64,000 bases of DNA from assembly GCF_002954585.1 (NCBI RefSeq), contig NZ_MSCI01000001.1:310001-374000 (forward strand). Direction: 5' to 3'. The stretch is from Vibrio chagasii. Its GTDB lineage: Bacteria; Pseudomonadota; Gammaproteobacteria; Enterobacterales; Vibrionaceae. Below are positions 1-7,469 of the stretch, piece after piece. Numbering within the stretch: position 1 is the first letter of the stretch; each line of letters starts with the position of its first letter. The translations under genes were made by a program, and so were the position numbers. The notes beneath the pieces are model-generated. The model did not search any database. It saw nothing but the letters and a program-made list of their open reading frames with translations, and was not told the DNA's origin.

Positions 1-52
1 ATAAGAGGCTATTGATGGCCTCTTATTCGGTGAGACGGGTAATTTTAACTGA

Positions 53-1426
53 TCAAAGTAACTTGGTTACGCTTGAGTGGTTAGTACTGTCGTTGACTTG
101 ATACCCCAAGGCGCGAATTTGCTCTCGGATTGTATCTGCCTCATCAAATCGCCCCTGTTGTTTCATGCATTGACGTTGTTCAGCGAGCTGCTGAACTTCC
201 TTCGGAATGGTGACCTGTTCAACTTTTTCAAGATCAAGGCCAAATACTTGATCAAAATAAAGTAGTGTCGCTTTTTTATTGGCAGGCTCTATGGAGCTAT
301 CGGTGACCTCCCATAGTAAAGCGAGTGCTTGTGGCATGTTCAAATCACGGCTGATATGTGCAAGAAATTCAGCTTTGAACTGGTTGTCAACGCGACCACC
401 GTCAGGCATACCAGTGATTTTTTTTCTTAATCTACGCAGTGCCTTTTGTGCACCATTCAACCCTTCCCAAGTAAAGCTGAGCTGGCTACGATAGTGGCTG
501 GTTAGGGTTAAATAGCGATAAGCTAGAGGGTCATAACCTTTGTCGATTAGGCTTTCTAAACGCAGTGTAGAGCCCGACTTAGATATTTTCTCATTGTTCA
601 TATTTAAGAAGTAACCATGCAACCAAAAGTTTGCTTGTATATGTCCGTTTTTCGCTTGGCATTGCGCAATTTCATTGGTGTGGTGGACAGGGATGTGATC
701 CTCACCACCGATATGTATATCGAAGGTCTCTCCCAAGTACTTTTCTGCCATCGCTGAACATTCAATATGCCACCCTGGGAAGCCATTTCCCCACGGGCTT
801 GTCCACTCCATTTGCCTTTTCTGTTCGCCAGTGAATTTCCAAAGTGCGAAATCTGTCGGATGCTTTTTCTCCGCCATATCAACGCGAATGCCAGCTTCTA
901 AACCTTCCTTATCTAATCGAGCAAGCTTGCCGTAGTCGGGTAGTTTGTCTGTATCAAAATAAATACCATCGCTGGTTCGATAGGTATAGCCTTTAACTTC
1001 GAGTGACTGAATAAACGAAATTTGTTCTTGAATATGGTCGGTTGCTCGGCAAGTGATAGAAGGCTTGAGAATGTTGAGCCTTTCGAGATCAGTAAAAAAT
1101 GCCTTTTCAAAATATGTAGCAATATCCCAAGCTGATTTAGCTTGTTTACGTGCGCCTTTCTCCATTTTGTCTTCTCCAGTATCACCATCAGACACTAGAT
1201 GCCCAACATCGGTGATGTTCATGACATGACTAACATGATATCCATTGAGCTGTAGTACGCGTTTTAGAAGGTCTACGAACAAATAGGTACGCAGGTTACC
1301 GACATGTGCATAGTCATAAACAGTTGGGCCACACGCATAGAGGCCAACCTCACGAGGTTTAATCGTATAAAACGGGCTAAGTGCTCTATCAAGGGTATTA
1401 AAGAGCTGAAGTGTAGGTTGGTTCAT
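53..1426 (-). CDS. cysS: cysteinyl-tRNA synthetase
   Basis: Charges tRNA-Cys with cysteine in the cytoplasm using ATP. The 457-residue product is close to the usual length for the family (about 460). The class I signature is visible as HVGN at residues 41-44, preceded by [10 protein letters not shown], and the KMSKS loop is present as KISKS near residue 280. Likely zinc ligands are Cys32, the Cys in HIECSAMA, and the histidines of [10 protein letters not shown]. The C-terminal part is the usual helical anticodon-binding region. The ATG follows an AAGGATAT ribosome-binding site. The gene is monocistronic in this window and sits behind a cysteine-codon leader with a terminator hairpin, so expression is probably attenuation-controlled. 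Whether it is the only cysS in the genome cannot be seen here. Confidence 0.97.
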   Translation of the reverse strand: MNQPTLQLFNTLDRALSPFYTIKPREVGLYACGPTVYDYAHVGNLRTYLFVDLLKRVLQLNGYHVSHVMNITDVGHLVSDGDTGEDKMEKGARKQAKSAWDIATYFEKAFFTDLERLNILKPSITCRATDHIQEQISFIQSLEVKGYTYRTSDGIYFDTDKLPDYGKLARLDKEGLEAGIRVDMAEKKHPTDFALWKFTGEQKRQMEWTSPWGNGFPGWHIECSAMAEKYLGETFDIHIGGEDHIPVHHTNEIAQCQAKNGHIQANFWLHGYFLNMNNEKISKSGSTLRLESLIDKGYDPLAYRYLTLTSHYRSQLSFTWEGLNGAQKALRRLRKKITGMPDGGRVDNQFKAEFLAHISRDLNMPQALALLWEVTDSSIEPANKKATLLYFDQVFGLDLEKVEQVTIPKEVQQLAEQRQCMKQQGRFDEADTIREQIRALGYQVNDSTNHSSVTKLL

Positions 1427-1446
1427 AAATCATATCCTTATAAATA

Positions 1447-1535
1447 CAAAAAGGCCGTGGATGAAAACATCAACGGCCTAGGAAAGAGAGCGATAGGTTT
1501 GCTATATAATAGGTACACTAAAGCGGCCGTAAATG
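1447..1535 (-). promoter_or_regulatory. attenuator: terminator and competing antiterminator upstream of cysS
   Basis: On the minus strand an inverted repeat (arms at 1469-1479 and 1452-1462, short A/T-rich loop) is followed by a run of five U, the form of an intrinsic terminator, placed just before the cysS ribosome-binding site. The 11-nt segment at 1525-1535 (CATTTACGGCC) is nearly the same as the distal terminator arm (CATCCACGGCC), and can pair with the proximal arm (GGCCGTTGATG) instead. The terminator and antiterminator are therefore mutually exclusive. The competing segment begins 8 nt after the Cys codons of the leader ORF. Pairing is read directly from sequence; the regulatory role is inferred. 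Confidence 0.85.
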
Positions 1536-1588
1536 AGGTATTTACAGCAACAACATAGAATTTGAATGGAAGTAATTATTAGCGTCAT
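1502..1588 (-). CDS. cysS leader peptide (28 aa, four consecutive Cys codons)
   Basis: Short ORF starting ATG ACG CTA and ending at TAG, 28 codons. It contains TGT TGT TGC TGT in frame at 1544-1555 (Cys residues 12-15), an arrangement very unlikely by chance and exactly right for sensing charged tRNA-Cys ahead of cysS. The ribosome-binding site is weak (A-rich, no clear GGAG). The antiterminator segment lies inside the second half of the ORF, so a ribosome stalled at the first Cys codons would leave it free, while a ribosome translating onward would cover it. The peptide itself probably has no function. Confidence 0.8.
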   Translation of the reverse strand: MTLIITSIQILCCCCKYLIYGRFSVPII

Positions 1589-1621
1589 TTTTTCAAACTA
1601 AAATAGATGATTTAAAAAAGC

Positions 1622-1650
1622 AATATATTTATTCTGTGTTCATGTTTGAA
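1622..1650 (-). promoter_or_regulatory. probable sigma70 promoter for the cysS leader
   Basis: On the minus strand TTCAAA (-35) and TATATT (-10) are separated by 17 nt. Transcription would start about 25 nt before the leader-peptide ATG. The -10 matches five of six consensus bases, the -35 about four. Confidence 0.5.
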
Positions 1651-1754
1651 CGTCATCGACGTTAGTATAGGCGCGGCCCGTACTCCCAATATTAGGAATC
1701 AACTAAATACTGATCACATCTTTAGTTATTCGTTATTTGCTAATTTAGGAAAAT

Positions 1755-1802
1755 ATGTCGAAGGTTCTATTCAAGATCTTGTTCGGCTGGATTTCTATCT
1801 GA
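1755..1802 (+). CDS. candidate 15-aa hydrophobic small protein
   Basis: An ATG preceded by TTTAGGAAAAT encodes MSKVLFKILFGWISI and stops at the first bases of a strong terminator hairpin. A hydrophobic, weakly basic peptide could be membrane-associated. No family recognised. The tight fit between ribosome-binding site, ORF and terminator suggests a small mRNA or dual-function RNA, but the promoter is not clear. A longer overlapping frame (1646-1852) looks like chance. Confidence 0.3.
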   Translation: MSKVLFKILFGWISI

Positions 1803-1838
1803 GGCACTTGCTAAGTAGAAAGTGCCTCATTGTTTTTT
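1800..1838 (+). terminator. intrinsic terminator
   Basis: TGAGGCACTT (1800-1809) pairs perfectly with AAGTGCCTCA (1820-1829), followed by TTGTTTTTT. Strong plus-strand terminator with no annotated long gene upstream, so it implies a short transcript starting in 1.64-1.75 kb. Confidence 0.8.
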
Positions 1839-1896
1839 CGTTGAAAATTTAGACTTATGGATAAGTAAAATTAGCTCTAATCTAACACCTGTACTC

Positions 1897-2017
1897 ACAA
1901 AAACTCAAATGATTACACCAATTGCTTCCTATGAATTACTCAAAAGGCTTTATAGGAAGTAACTGGATCGTGTTTATATAATAGGAGTAATGAACACCGA
2001 TTTTTGAGAGTTTTTGT
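1897..2017. repeat. nested inverted repeats, about 120 nt fold-back
   Basis: An outer perfect 10-bp pair (1897-1906 with 2008-2017) encloses an inner 11-bp pair with one wobble (1922-1932 with 1952-1962). No coding sequence. The stretch around 1979-2027 resembles 11531-11579, so it may be part of a dispersed noncoding element at the edge of the accessory region. Confidence 0.4.
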
Positions 2018-2049
2018 ATCATTTGTCTCTTTGCTCGGTGTCTAGGTTT

Positions 2050-2556
2050 TTACAGGTTTAGATCATTCCATAATTCACCCTGATGTGGAATATTTGATGC
2101 TGTCCCACCATACAAGTTAAAAACCTCAGTCAATGTAGAAAGGCTCAACATTCTCTGCCCTATAGTAAGGAAATCGTACTGCGATAGCTCAAAGTGACCA
2201 GACCTTAATTTAAAACCCCAGTTTTTATTGCCAGCGGTAAATTCTAACTGATCGAGTATTGGATGAATTGCTATTTCCTTGCCATTTATATATGTAATAT
2301 CTCTGCGGTATGGAACGAAGTTTGGCGCCATTTGAAACTTATAGCTACCTTCTCCTGTAACTTGACCAATGGCTGTAAACCTCTGACATTTTTCCTTACC
2401 CTTGAATTCAAGCGTGGGTGAGTAAAAAACGATCCCGTCACCAACTGACATTCTATTCAAAGGGGCCGATTTACCATGGCATACTTGGCAAAACCCTCCA
2501 GCTACTCCTAACTTAATGTGCTCACGAGAAACAACACCACACCAAAATTTCTTCAA
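2050..2556 (-). CDS. EVE domain-containing protein
   Basis: The 168-residue product is a single EVE/PUA-like domain (UPF0310 type). It begins FWCGVVSREHI, then has the GDGIVFYSPT strand, a conserved internal FTAIGQVTGE and a late GHFELSQYDF. EVE domains belong to the PUA superfamily and bind modified bases in nucleic acids; the role of this subfamily is unknown. The start is preceded by AGGTACC. It sits alone among cassette-like genes on the same strand as the MarR gene but separated from it. The assignment is by whole-domain resemblance. Confidence 0.8.
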   Translation of the reverse strand: MKKFWCGVVSREHIKLGVAGGFCQVCHGKSAPLNRMSVGDGIVFYSPTLEFKGKEKCQRFTAIGQVTGEGSYKFQMAPNFVPYRRDITYINGKEIAIHPILDQLEFTAGNKNWGFKLRSGHFELSQYDFLTIGQRMLSLSTLTEVFNLYGGTASNIPHQGELWNDLNL

Positions 2557-2594
2557 GGTACCTCCTATACAATGTTTTTATATGATCTGCTATT

Positions 2595-3056
2595 TTATAA
2601 AGTATTACTTTTTATTAGTAATGATGTCAGGGATTTATAGTGTTTAAGTTGACTCTCGGTTAAGCAAGAAAAAAAATCGTCATCAGTATTTTCAACAGCA
2701 AAGATAGCTTTAACGATTAAACTTTCTCCTTCAGTTGTTAATTGAACATTAGTATTTCGAGCATCAAGGACTGAGGAGGAACGTTCGACTAAACCACTCA
2801 ACTCGAGCTTTCGAATTGCTTTCGATAGTGTCATTTTATCAATCTTGGTGTGCTCAACTAAATTAGTTTGAGTAGCTAATTTTTCTTTATCTTGAAACCA
2901 CCTTAATGAAGCTAGAATGGCAAATTGAGTTTGAGTAATTCCAAATCTTTTTAATACTAAAATCAATTTTCTTTGCCACAGCGTAGTCATTTTCCAAATT
3001 AAAAAACCTATACTGTCATCTGCTGCTTCATGCTTAAAAGGGGATGAGTTAGACAT
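2595..3056 (-). CDS. MarR family transcriptional regulator
   Basis: Winged-helix DNA-binding protein of about 153 residues with the MarR layout: an N-terminal helix pair, then the helix-turn-helix (TQFAILASLRWF, followed by LVEHTKIDKMTLSKAIRKLE) and the wing ending ERSSSVLDARNTNVQLT. The start chosen is the ATG at 3056 because GAGAGGAGTC lies just upstream; a frame extension to 3071 lacks such a site. It overlaps the end of the upstream SRPBCC gene by a few bases, so the two probably share a transcript. The palindrome at 3486-3522 before the SRPBCC gene is a good candidate for its own operator. Confidence 0.88.
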   Translation of the reverse strand: MSNSSPFKHEAADDSIGFLIWKMTTLWQRKLILVLKRFGITQTQFAILASLRWFQDKEKLATQTNLVEHTKIDKMTLSKAIRKLELSGLVERSSSVLDARNTNVQLTTEGESLIVKAIFAVENTDDDFFSCLTESQLKHYKSLTSLLIKSNTL

Positions 3057-3468
3057 TTTGACTCCTCTCAACCAATCGAGCTAATTGCTTATCCACTCCA
3101 CTTGCTACATTTTCAGCAACCAGTTTCTTCCATAACCAAGATAGTGGACCTTCGATTTTTAGTGTTGATCTTATTTCCAATTGATTCCCGTGTTCTACTA
3201 GTTCGTGAGAATCATACATTCTTGCAAGAGGGAACTTAGTCAAGTCTGTGAACATTGAGTTCTATCTGACTTCTATTAGCTCTATGTTGATCTTTGGCCC
3301 TCCTCTAGGCTTAAATTTAAATACAGCCCCTGTTTTAAATTCGCCTTCAAGTTTTGCGTAATCAATATCATCTTGCCAGGTATGCCATTGGTTGACATCA
3401 GTCCACACTTTCCAAACTTTATCCGCACTTAATCCGTTAACGATCAAGCTTGTTGTTTTTATCCACAC
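3049..3468 (-). pseudogene. SRPBCC (polyketide cyclase-like) family protein, interrupted by an in-frame stop
   Basis: Two halves in one reading frame form a typical SRPBCC domain: WKVWTDVNQWHTWQDDIDYA near the N-terminus and a C-terminal helix with GPLSWLWKKLVAENVASGVD. They are separated only by a TAG at 3262-3264 (ELIEVR-stop-NSMFTDL). A single C-to-T change from CAG would explain it. The family binds small hydrophobic ligands. The second half could restart at an internal ATG, and amber read-through cannot be excluded. Upstream of the MarR gene in a probable operon. Confidence 0.8.
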
Positions 3469-3485
3469 AATAAATTCACCTTAAT

Positions 3486-3522
3486 AGTAACCTGGTTTAC
3501 AATAATGGTAAACCGGGTTACT
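3486..3522. promoter_or_regulatory. candidate MarR operator (inverted repeat)
   Basis: AGTAACCTGGTTTAC and GTAAACCGGGTTACT are 15-bp arms with one mismatch around a 7-nt spacer, directly upstream of the SRPBCC-MarR pair. A further half-site (GTTGTAAACC) follows at 3526-3535. Size and position fit autoregulation by the MarR protein; binding is inferred. Confidence 0.6.
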
Positions 3523-3617
3523 AATGTTGTAAACCATTTTTAGTTGGTATTTTAAGAGCCGGTGATATGGGAAGCTCATGATTTAAATTATTTTTATTGA
3601 GGATGGTGTTTGCGAAA

Positions 3618-3653
3618 CATCGAAGAAATGAGTTATGTTTTCTTCGGTGTTTT
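3618..3653 (+). terminator. intrinsic terminator without an obvious upstream gene
   Basis: ACATCGAAGAA (3618-3628) pairs with TTCTTCGGTGT (3640-3650), followed by TTTT. It faces plus-strand transcripts, but the upstream genes are on the minus strand. Confidence 0.55.
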
Positions 3654-3675
3654 GATTACTGAGGGAGGAGATGTA

Positions 3676-3752
3676 TCGTTTACGTCATTAAGACACCAGA
3701 CAGAATAATTCTATATTTAAGTACAGAATTATTCTGTCTAATATAGCTGTTA
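3676..3752. repeat. shared 5' module, copy 1, with a 15-bp inverted repeat
   Basis: CGTTTACGTCATTAAGACAC is followed by AGACAGAATAATTCT (3698-3712), a 12-nt loop, the perfect reverse complement (3725-3739) and AATATAGCTGTTAG. The same flanks recur before the HAD gene (about 7733-7784) and in short form before the GNAT gene at 17655. GCTGTTAG resembles the right end of an integron attC site. It lies 20 nt before the GNAT start. Confidence 0.65.
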
Positions 3753-3772
3753 GCCGTCAAAATGGAGAATAC

Positions 3773-4204
3773 ATGGAAGTACAATTTTTAGAGAAAAATT
3801 CTGATTACGAGTCAGTCCTAGAAGTGTTGTTACAACTTCGCCCAACTTACAACTTAGATACTTTGTCTGGTCAGATCGAGAAGCAGCAATCAAATGGTTA
3901 CCAAGTCGTCTATGTCAAATCGCCAGAAGGTGTACTAGCAGCAGCAGGCTTTAGGGTAGGTGAAAAGCTTGCTTGGGGTAAGCATATTTACATTGAAGAC
4001 TTGGTAACTAATGCGCAATTTCGTTCGAGTGGAGTAGGTAAATTTATTATCGATTGGTTTAAAACATATGCTTTAGAAAGCGGTTGCGAACAAATACATT
4101 TGGATTCTGGTGTTCAGCGTTTTCCTGCACATAAGTTCTATTTACGCGAAGGTTTCAATATCGCTAGTCACCACTTTTCTATAGTTGGCGTCCAAAACGG
4201 CTAA
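3773..4204 (+). CDS. GNAT family N-acetyltransferase
   Basis: A 143-residue single-domain acyl-CoA transferase. The acetyl-CoA binding loop is visible as RSSGVGKFIIDW near residue 84, after the beta-4 strand HIYIEDLVTN; beta-5 (IHLDSG) and the terminal HKFYLREGFN follow. Substrate unknown. The start has GGAG seven bases upstream. It is a typical cassette-sized gene: a shared repeat module lies in front and the stop codon runs into TAACAAACGTTTAAAGC, which resembles an attC left end. Confidence 0.88.
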   Translation: MEVQFLEKNSDYESVLEVLLQLRPTYNLDTLSGQIEKQQSNGYQVVYVKSPEGVLAAAGFRVGEKLAWGKHIYIEDLVTNAQFRSSGVGKFIIDWFKTYALESGCEQIHLDSGVQRFPAHKFYLREGFNIASHHFSIVGVQNG

Positions 4205-4291
4205 CAAACGTTTAAAGCTCAAGCAACTTTTAAATGATAGGCAGGTGAGGCCAATTCCTACCTAGTGACTTACTCAGATATATCTGAGAAT

Positions 4292-4579
4292 TTAACCCTC
4301 TACATTGGTCATTTTGTGTATTTGTGGCTCTTGAACTAGTGCGGTTTTATAAAACTCAAATATTGGTGTGATGTATGGCTGATCATAGTGTTCGTCTAGG
4401 GCGGCTTGGTCGACCCAGTTTTCAACCAAGATAAGCTGATCTTTCGCTTTGTTTTCATATAGCTCAAAACGCAAGCAACCCGCTTCTTCTCGAGTAGCAG
4501 TTAGAATGCCTTCAGCTTTTTGTTTGCACTTCGCATAAAATTCACTTTTTGGGGTAATAAAAGCCACAACACTAAGCAT
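4292..4579 (-). CDS. antibiotic biosynthesis monooxygenase (ABM) domain protein
   Basis: A 95-residue dimeric ferredoxin-like protein of the ABM/YgiN type. It shows the strands LSVVAFITPK, CLRFELYENK and ILVENWVDQAALDEHYDQPY, which are family hallmarks. Members are cofactor-free monooxygenases or quinol-type oxidases, but many have no known substrate. Its start overlaps the end of the DUF2798 gene by eight bases, so the two are co-translated. A LysR regulator is divergent from the pair and probably controls it. Confidence 0.88.
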   Translation of the reverse strand: MLSVVAFITPKSEFYAKCKQKAEGILTATREEAGCLRFELYENKAKDQLILVENWVDQAALDEHYDQPYITPIFEFYKTALVQEPQIHKMTNVEG

Positions 4580-4811
4580 TGTTTTTCTCCTTTTGGGGGG
4601 TAAATTGGCACATCAATTTATGTGTTAATACCATGACTGGTTTATTCAACAAGTAGGCCGTTGCAAACGAAGCCGGCCAAGCATTAATAAAGGCAAAGCC
4701 CCATCGACTGATGAAATCCTCTGGTAAACCTAGATTGATGTAAGTAACCCACGCGGACACCATACTTGACATCGCACATGAGAACAGAGCAGTGAACAAA
4801 AGTTTTGTCAT
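4572..4811 (-). CDS. DUF2798 family small membrane protein
   Basis: A 79-residue protein with two membrane helices (LLFTALFSCAMSSMVSAWV and AFINAWPASFATAYLL), matching the DUF2798 layout. The ATG at 4811 is chosen because CAGGAGGAAACGCT precedes it; the upstream frame extension has no such site. Function unknown. First gene of a two-gene operon with the ABM protein, next to a divergent LysR gene. Confidence 0.8.
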   Translation of the reverse strand: MTKLLFTALFSCAMSSMVSAWVTYINLGLPEDFISRWGFAFINAWPASFATAYLLNKPVMVLTHKLMCQFTPQKEKNNA

Positions 4812-4897
4812 AGCGTTTCCTCCTGTCTGTATACTGTATGGATTTATCGTATCCTCAGCCATACGAGCTTTAGAACATTAAGATTGCGGAAAACCCT

Positions 4898-5755
4898 ATG
4901 CTGGATGATTTTTTATTATTTGTTGAAGTAGCCCGTCGAGGCAGTTATTCAAAAGCGGCACGAGACTTAACAACTACCGCGCCTACCTTGTCCAAACGCA
5001 TCTTATTGTTAGAAGAGAGATTAGGTGAGTCACTCTTTATTCGCTCCTCTCGGGGAGTCAAACTCACCAGTTTTGGTAAAGGGTTATTTGAACAGCTTGG
5101 CGAGACCACCCTAAATCTTCATCAGGCTGTAACTGAAAGCTCGAAAAGTGAAGCGGTTTCCTTCGTCTTACATTGCCCAAGAAACTTAATCATTGGCCAA
5201 CTATACCCAGCGCTTGAAGCCTTTCTGCTAGAGAAAAGTCATGTGGATGTCGTTATTGAGCCTGCCAATACAAATGTACTGCTCAGCCAAACTTCTTTTG
5301 ATTTAGCGATACGTTGTGGAGAGCAAAGAGACTCGTCTTTTTACCAGAAAAAGTTAGCCAACATTGCCGTATGCCTTGTCTCAAGAAGAGACTCCAAAAG
5401 CCGAGATCGACTTATTATGCCGTACTCTAAGACGCAAATTTCAGGGCAAGACTTGCTAAGTATCGAGCGGCAATACTCCAAGGTTTCTCGGGTCAACGAC
5501 ATTACCTTGGTACGTAAACTGGTCGCGTCAGGCATGGGTGTAGGCCTATTGCCTATGACTGAGATCGCCGATTTGAATAGTGAGATGTCCGGGCACATTC
5601 AATACGACTCTGAAATACTTTTTACTCGGCCTATGTATGCCTTGTGGGCGAATAAACCAAAACCTTCGTCACTGTCCCAAGATCTGATCACATGTATCGA
5701 GAGCTGTGTTCAAAACACTCCCGCTTTACAAGGGCGCAAGGTTGATTTGACGTGA
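4898..5755 (+). CDS. LysR family transcriptional regulator
   Basis: A 285-residue regulator with the N-terminal LysR helix-turn-helix (FLLFVEVARRGSYSKAARDL, then TTTAPTLSKRILLLEERLGE) and a substrate-binding domain with LVASGMGVGLLPM near residue 215. Divergently oriented from the DUF2798-ABM pair with 86 bp between starts, the usual arrangement for a regulator and its targets. Effector unknown. Confidence 0.93.
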   Translation: MLDDFLLFVEVARRGSYSKAARDLTTTAPTLSKRILLLEERLGESLFIRSSRGVKLTSFGKGLFEQLGETTLNLHQAVTESSKSEAVSFVLHCPRNLIIGQLYPALEAFLLEKSHVDVVIEPANTNVLLSQTSFDLAIRCGEQRDSSFYQKKLANIAVCLVSRRDSKSRDRLIMPYSKTQISGQDLLSIERQYSKVSRVNDITLVRKLVASGMGVGLLPMTEIADLNSEMSGHIQYDSEILFTRPMYALWANKPKPSSLSQDLITCIESCVQNTPALQGRKVDLT

Positions 5756-5801
5756 TTGGGCGGTATATCTTTGGAAGAATCGGTAAGGAAGTAGGTGTTC
5801 A

Positions 5802-6116
5802 ATGGTGGATAAAATTACATTTTTCACAAGGCTAGAGCGCCAGATTCTTTCTGGTAAAAAGACTGCAACGATTAGGGATAAATCTGAAAGCCATTATTAC
5901 CCGGGGCAGGTTGTTGAAGCACTTACTCACGAAGATGGGCGAAAAATCTGTAGACTAGAAATTGTCGGTGTTGAGCATGTGAACTTTGATAAACTCAACA
6001 GAAAGCATGCAAAAGCAGAAAACCTTCCATTTGTCTTCATGCTCAAATGGATCTTGCGAAAGATATATCCATCAGACAAGAGCTTGTGTTTTATAAGCTT
6101 CAAAGTCGTTGATTAA
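5802..6116 (+). CDS. ASCH domain protein, YqfB-like (N4-acetylcytidine amidohydrolase family)
   Basis: A 104-residue ASCH/PUA-like protein. ITFFTRLERQILSGKKTATIRD followed by SESHYYPGQVVE matches the start of YqfB-type enzymes, which remove acetyl from N4-acetylcytidine. The catalytic Lys/Thr region (GKKTATIRD) and later HAKAENLPF and IYPSD are conserved. The resemblance runs the whole length. The stop codon merges into TAACAAGTCTGC, again an attC-like start, so it is probably a cassette gene. Confidence 0.82.
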   Translation: MVDKITFFTRLERQILSGKKTATIRDKSESHYYPGQVVEALTHEDGRKICRLEIVGVEHVNFDKLNRKHAKAENLPFVFMLKWILRKIYPSDKSLCFISFKVVD

Positions 6117-6178
6117 CAAGTCTGCAAGTTATGAAGCACATAGAAGCACGCGCATAACAGGGCGTTTTTAGTTGGGAA
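6113..6178 (+). repeat. attC-like site (degenerate)
   Basis: The region between the ASCH gene and the next ORF starts with TTAACAAGTCTGCAAGTTAT and ends with GGCGTTTTTAG. A TAACA left end overlapping a stop codon and a GGCGTT right end just before the next start is the form of an integron recombination site. The inner stem is poor, so it may be a remnant. Confidence 0.35.
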
Positions 6179-6181
6179 ACT

Positions 6182-6568
6182 ATGAGAGCAATTTTTAAAA
6201 AAACGGAAGGTGACTATCTTGAGGCAATCATCGAATTAGATGGTGTCAATGTTGTTGTAATGGACGACTTTGGGGGCGATAGATATCAGGCCGGAGAAAA
6301 TATCGATATCTGTTTATCAATCGGCCTCCATTATGAAGACGAAGAATGGGAGTCAATGTTTTCAGGTAATCCTGAAGCCAAGAAAGAGCTAAACCACCAG
6401 TGGGGCTGGCGCTATCGTGCATATGGTATCGTGACAGAAATAGATCCTGAGGTAATAGTTGATGTGGGTATTACACATATATCAGCACCAATCGAGTCTA
6501 GTGATCCAAGATTAGCAGGAGAAAGTATCGCATTTACTATCTATAGACTGGATGCTCACAGCAGCTAA
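6182..6568 (+). CDS. hypothetical protein, cassette-type
   Basis: A 128-residue acidic soluble protein, mostly beta strands by pattern (VNVVVMDDFGG, EVIVDVGITHIS) with a Trp-rich middle (HQWGWRYRAYGIV). No signal peptide or membrane helix. Family not recognised. No strong ribosome-binding site; the start is a few bases after an attC-like end, as in many cassettes. The stop runs into CTAACAAGGCGAAGC, another attC-like left end. Confidence 0.65.
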   Translation: MRAIFKKTEGDYLEAIIELDGVNVVVMDDFGGDRYQAGENIDICLSIGLHYEDEEWESMFSGNPEAKKELNHQWGWRYRAYGIVTEIDPEVIVDVGITHISAPIESSDPRLAGESIAFTIYRLDAHSS

Positions 6569-6650
6569 CAAGGCGAAGCTTTCGGACAACTTTTTCATAC
6601 TCCAATTAATCCGTAACATTCTAGGTTAGCTATGTCGAAGCCAAGCTTTT

Positions 6651-6695
6651 GTCCAAAACCTTCACGGGCTGAATTTTTACCCGTGGCATTCATTC
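6651..6695 (+). repeat. dispersed hairpin repeat, copy 1
   Basis: GTCCAAAACCTTCACGGGCT followed by GAATTTTTACCCGTGGCATT. Related copies lie at about 7477, 8551, 11183, 16338, 17346 and 19453. In this copy the downstream hairpin arm is degraded. Confidence 0.75.
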
Positions 6696-6755
6696 AGCTT
6701 TCATCTCAAATGATTAATCGGTAAAGTCTGGCAAACAGAAAGGAGCGAGTAAAAA

Positions 6756-7388
6756 ATGATTGATACCACAATATTGCCACTATTCTTTGTTACCACTATA
6801 TTCTTAGCAATTTCTCCGGGCCCAGATTTAGTACTCATATCAACATATTCTTCGACTCGTGGCTTTAAAGCTGGAGTAATGGTGTCAGTTGGTATTTTCA
6901 TTGCGGGATTAATTCAAACACTGTTAGTAGCATTTGGCTTAGGAAAACTGATGCAAGCGATGCCACCTTTGGTATTGGTAATCAAAATTGTTGGGGCAAT
7001 TTATCTATCTTGGCTTGGAGTCAATTTATTACGTACATGGCTAAAAAACAAAGGAGACGTATCTGCAAGTCAGACGATTCAGTCTTTGGGTAATAAAGAT
7101 CTAGTCTACCGTGGCTTACTTAATAATATTATGAACCCCAAAGCGTTAATCTTCTTTAGTATGTTCTTGCCTCAGTTTACGCATTCTGGTGGTGCTTTAA
7201 CCAATCAGATACTCATACTTGGAATCATTCTTAGTAGTATTGTTTTATGTATCAATACTGTTTTCTCATTTTCTTTTAGTAAGTTGGGCTCTTTGCTAGG
7301 TTGTCACTTTAGTTTAAACCGTCATATCGATGGTGTATTGGGCGTGGTATTTTTGGGACTTGCTGCCCGTTTAGCTACAAGTAAGTAA
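6756..7388 (+). CDS. LysE family translocator
   Basis: A 210-residue inner-membrane exporter of the LysE/RhtB group with about six membrane helices. The family signature ISPGPDLVLISTYSSTRGFK is at residues 22-41, and the MNPKALIFF motif of the fourth helix is near residue 124. Such proteins export amino acids or related compounds; the substrate is not predictable. AAAGGAGCGAG upstream gives a strong ribosome-binding site. Flanked by hairpin repeats on both sides. Confidence 0.92.
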   Translation: MIDTTILPLFFVTTIFLAISPGPDLVLISTYSSTRGFKAGVMVSVGIFIAGLIQTLLVAFGLGKLMQAMPPLVLVIKIVGAIYLSWLGVNLLRTWLKNKGDVSASQTIQSLGNKDLVYRGLLNNIMNPKALIFFSMFLPQFTHSGGALTNQILILGIILSSIVLCINTVFSFSFSKLGSLLGCHFSLNRHIDGVLGVVFLGLAARLATSK

Positions 7389-7469
7389 TGTATGCATACA
7401 GCGTTTGGGCTTCAGATACTTTTCTTATCTGAATAGAATTAGTTGGAGCCCAGCCCTAACTCTGAGATG

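Noticed and set aside
1304..1558. Plus-strand frame across the cysS leader
   Set aside because: Antisense to the leader and the start of cysS; no start signals.
1646..1852. 68-codon plus-strand frame between cysS and the EVE gene
   Set aside because: It runs through the terminator hairpin and overlaps a better-placed 15-codon ORF; composition is not protein-like.
3600..3760. CRISPR-like or palindromic cluster before the GNAT gene
   Set aside because: The repeats are inverted, not direct with regular spacers; no cas gene in the window.
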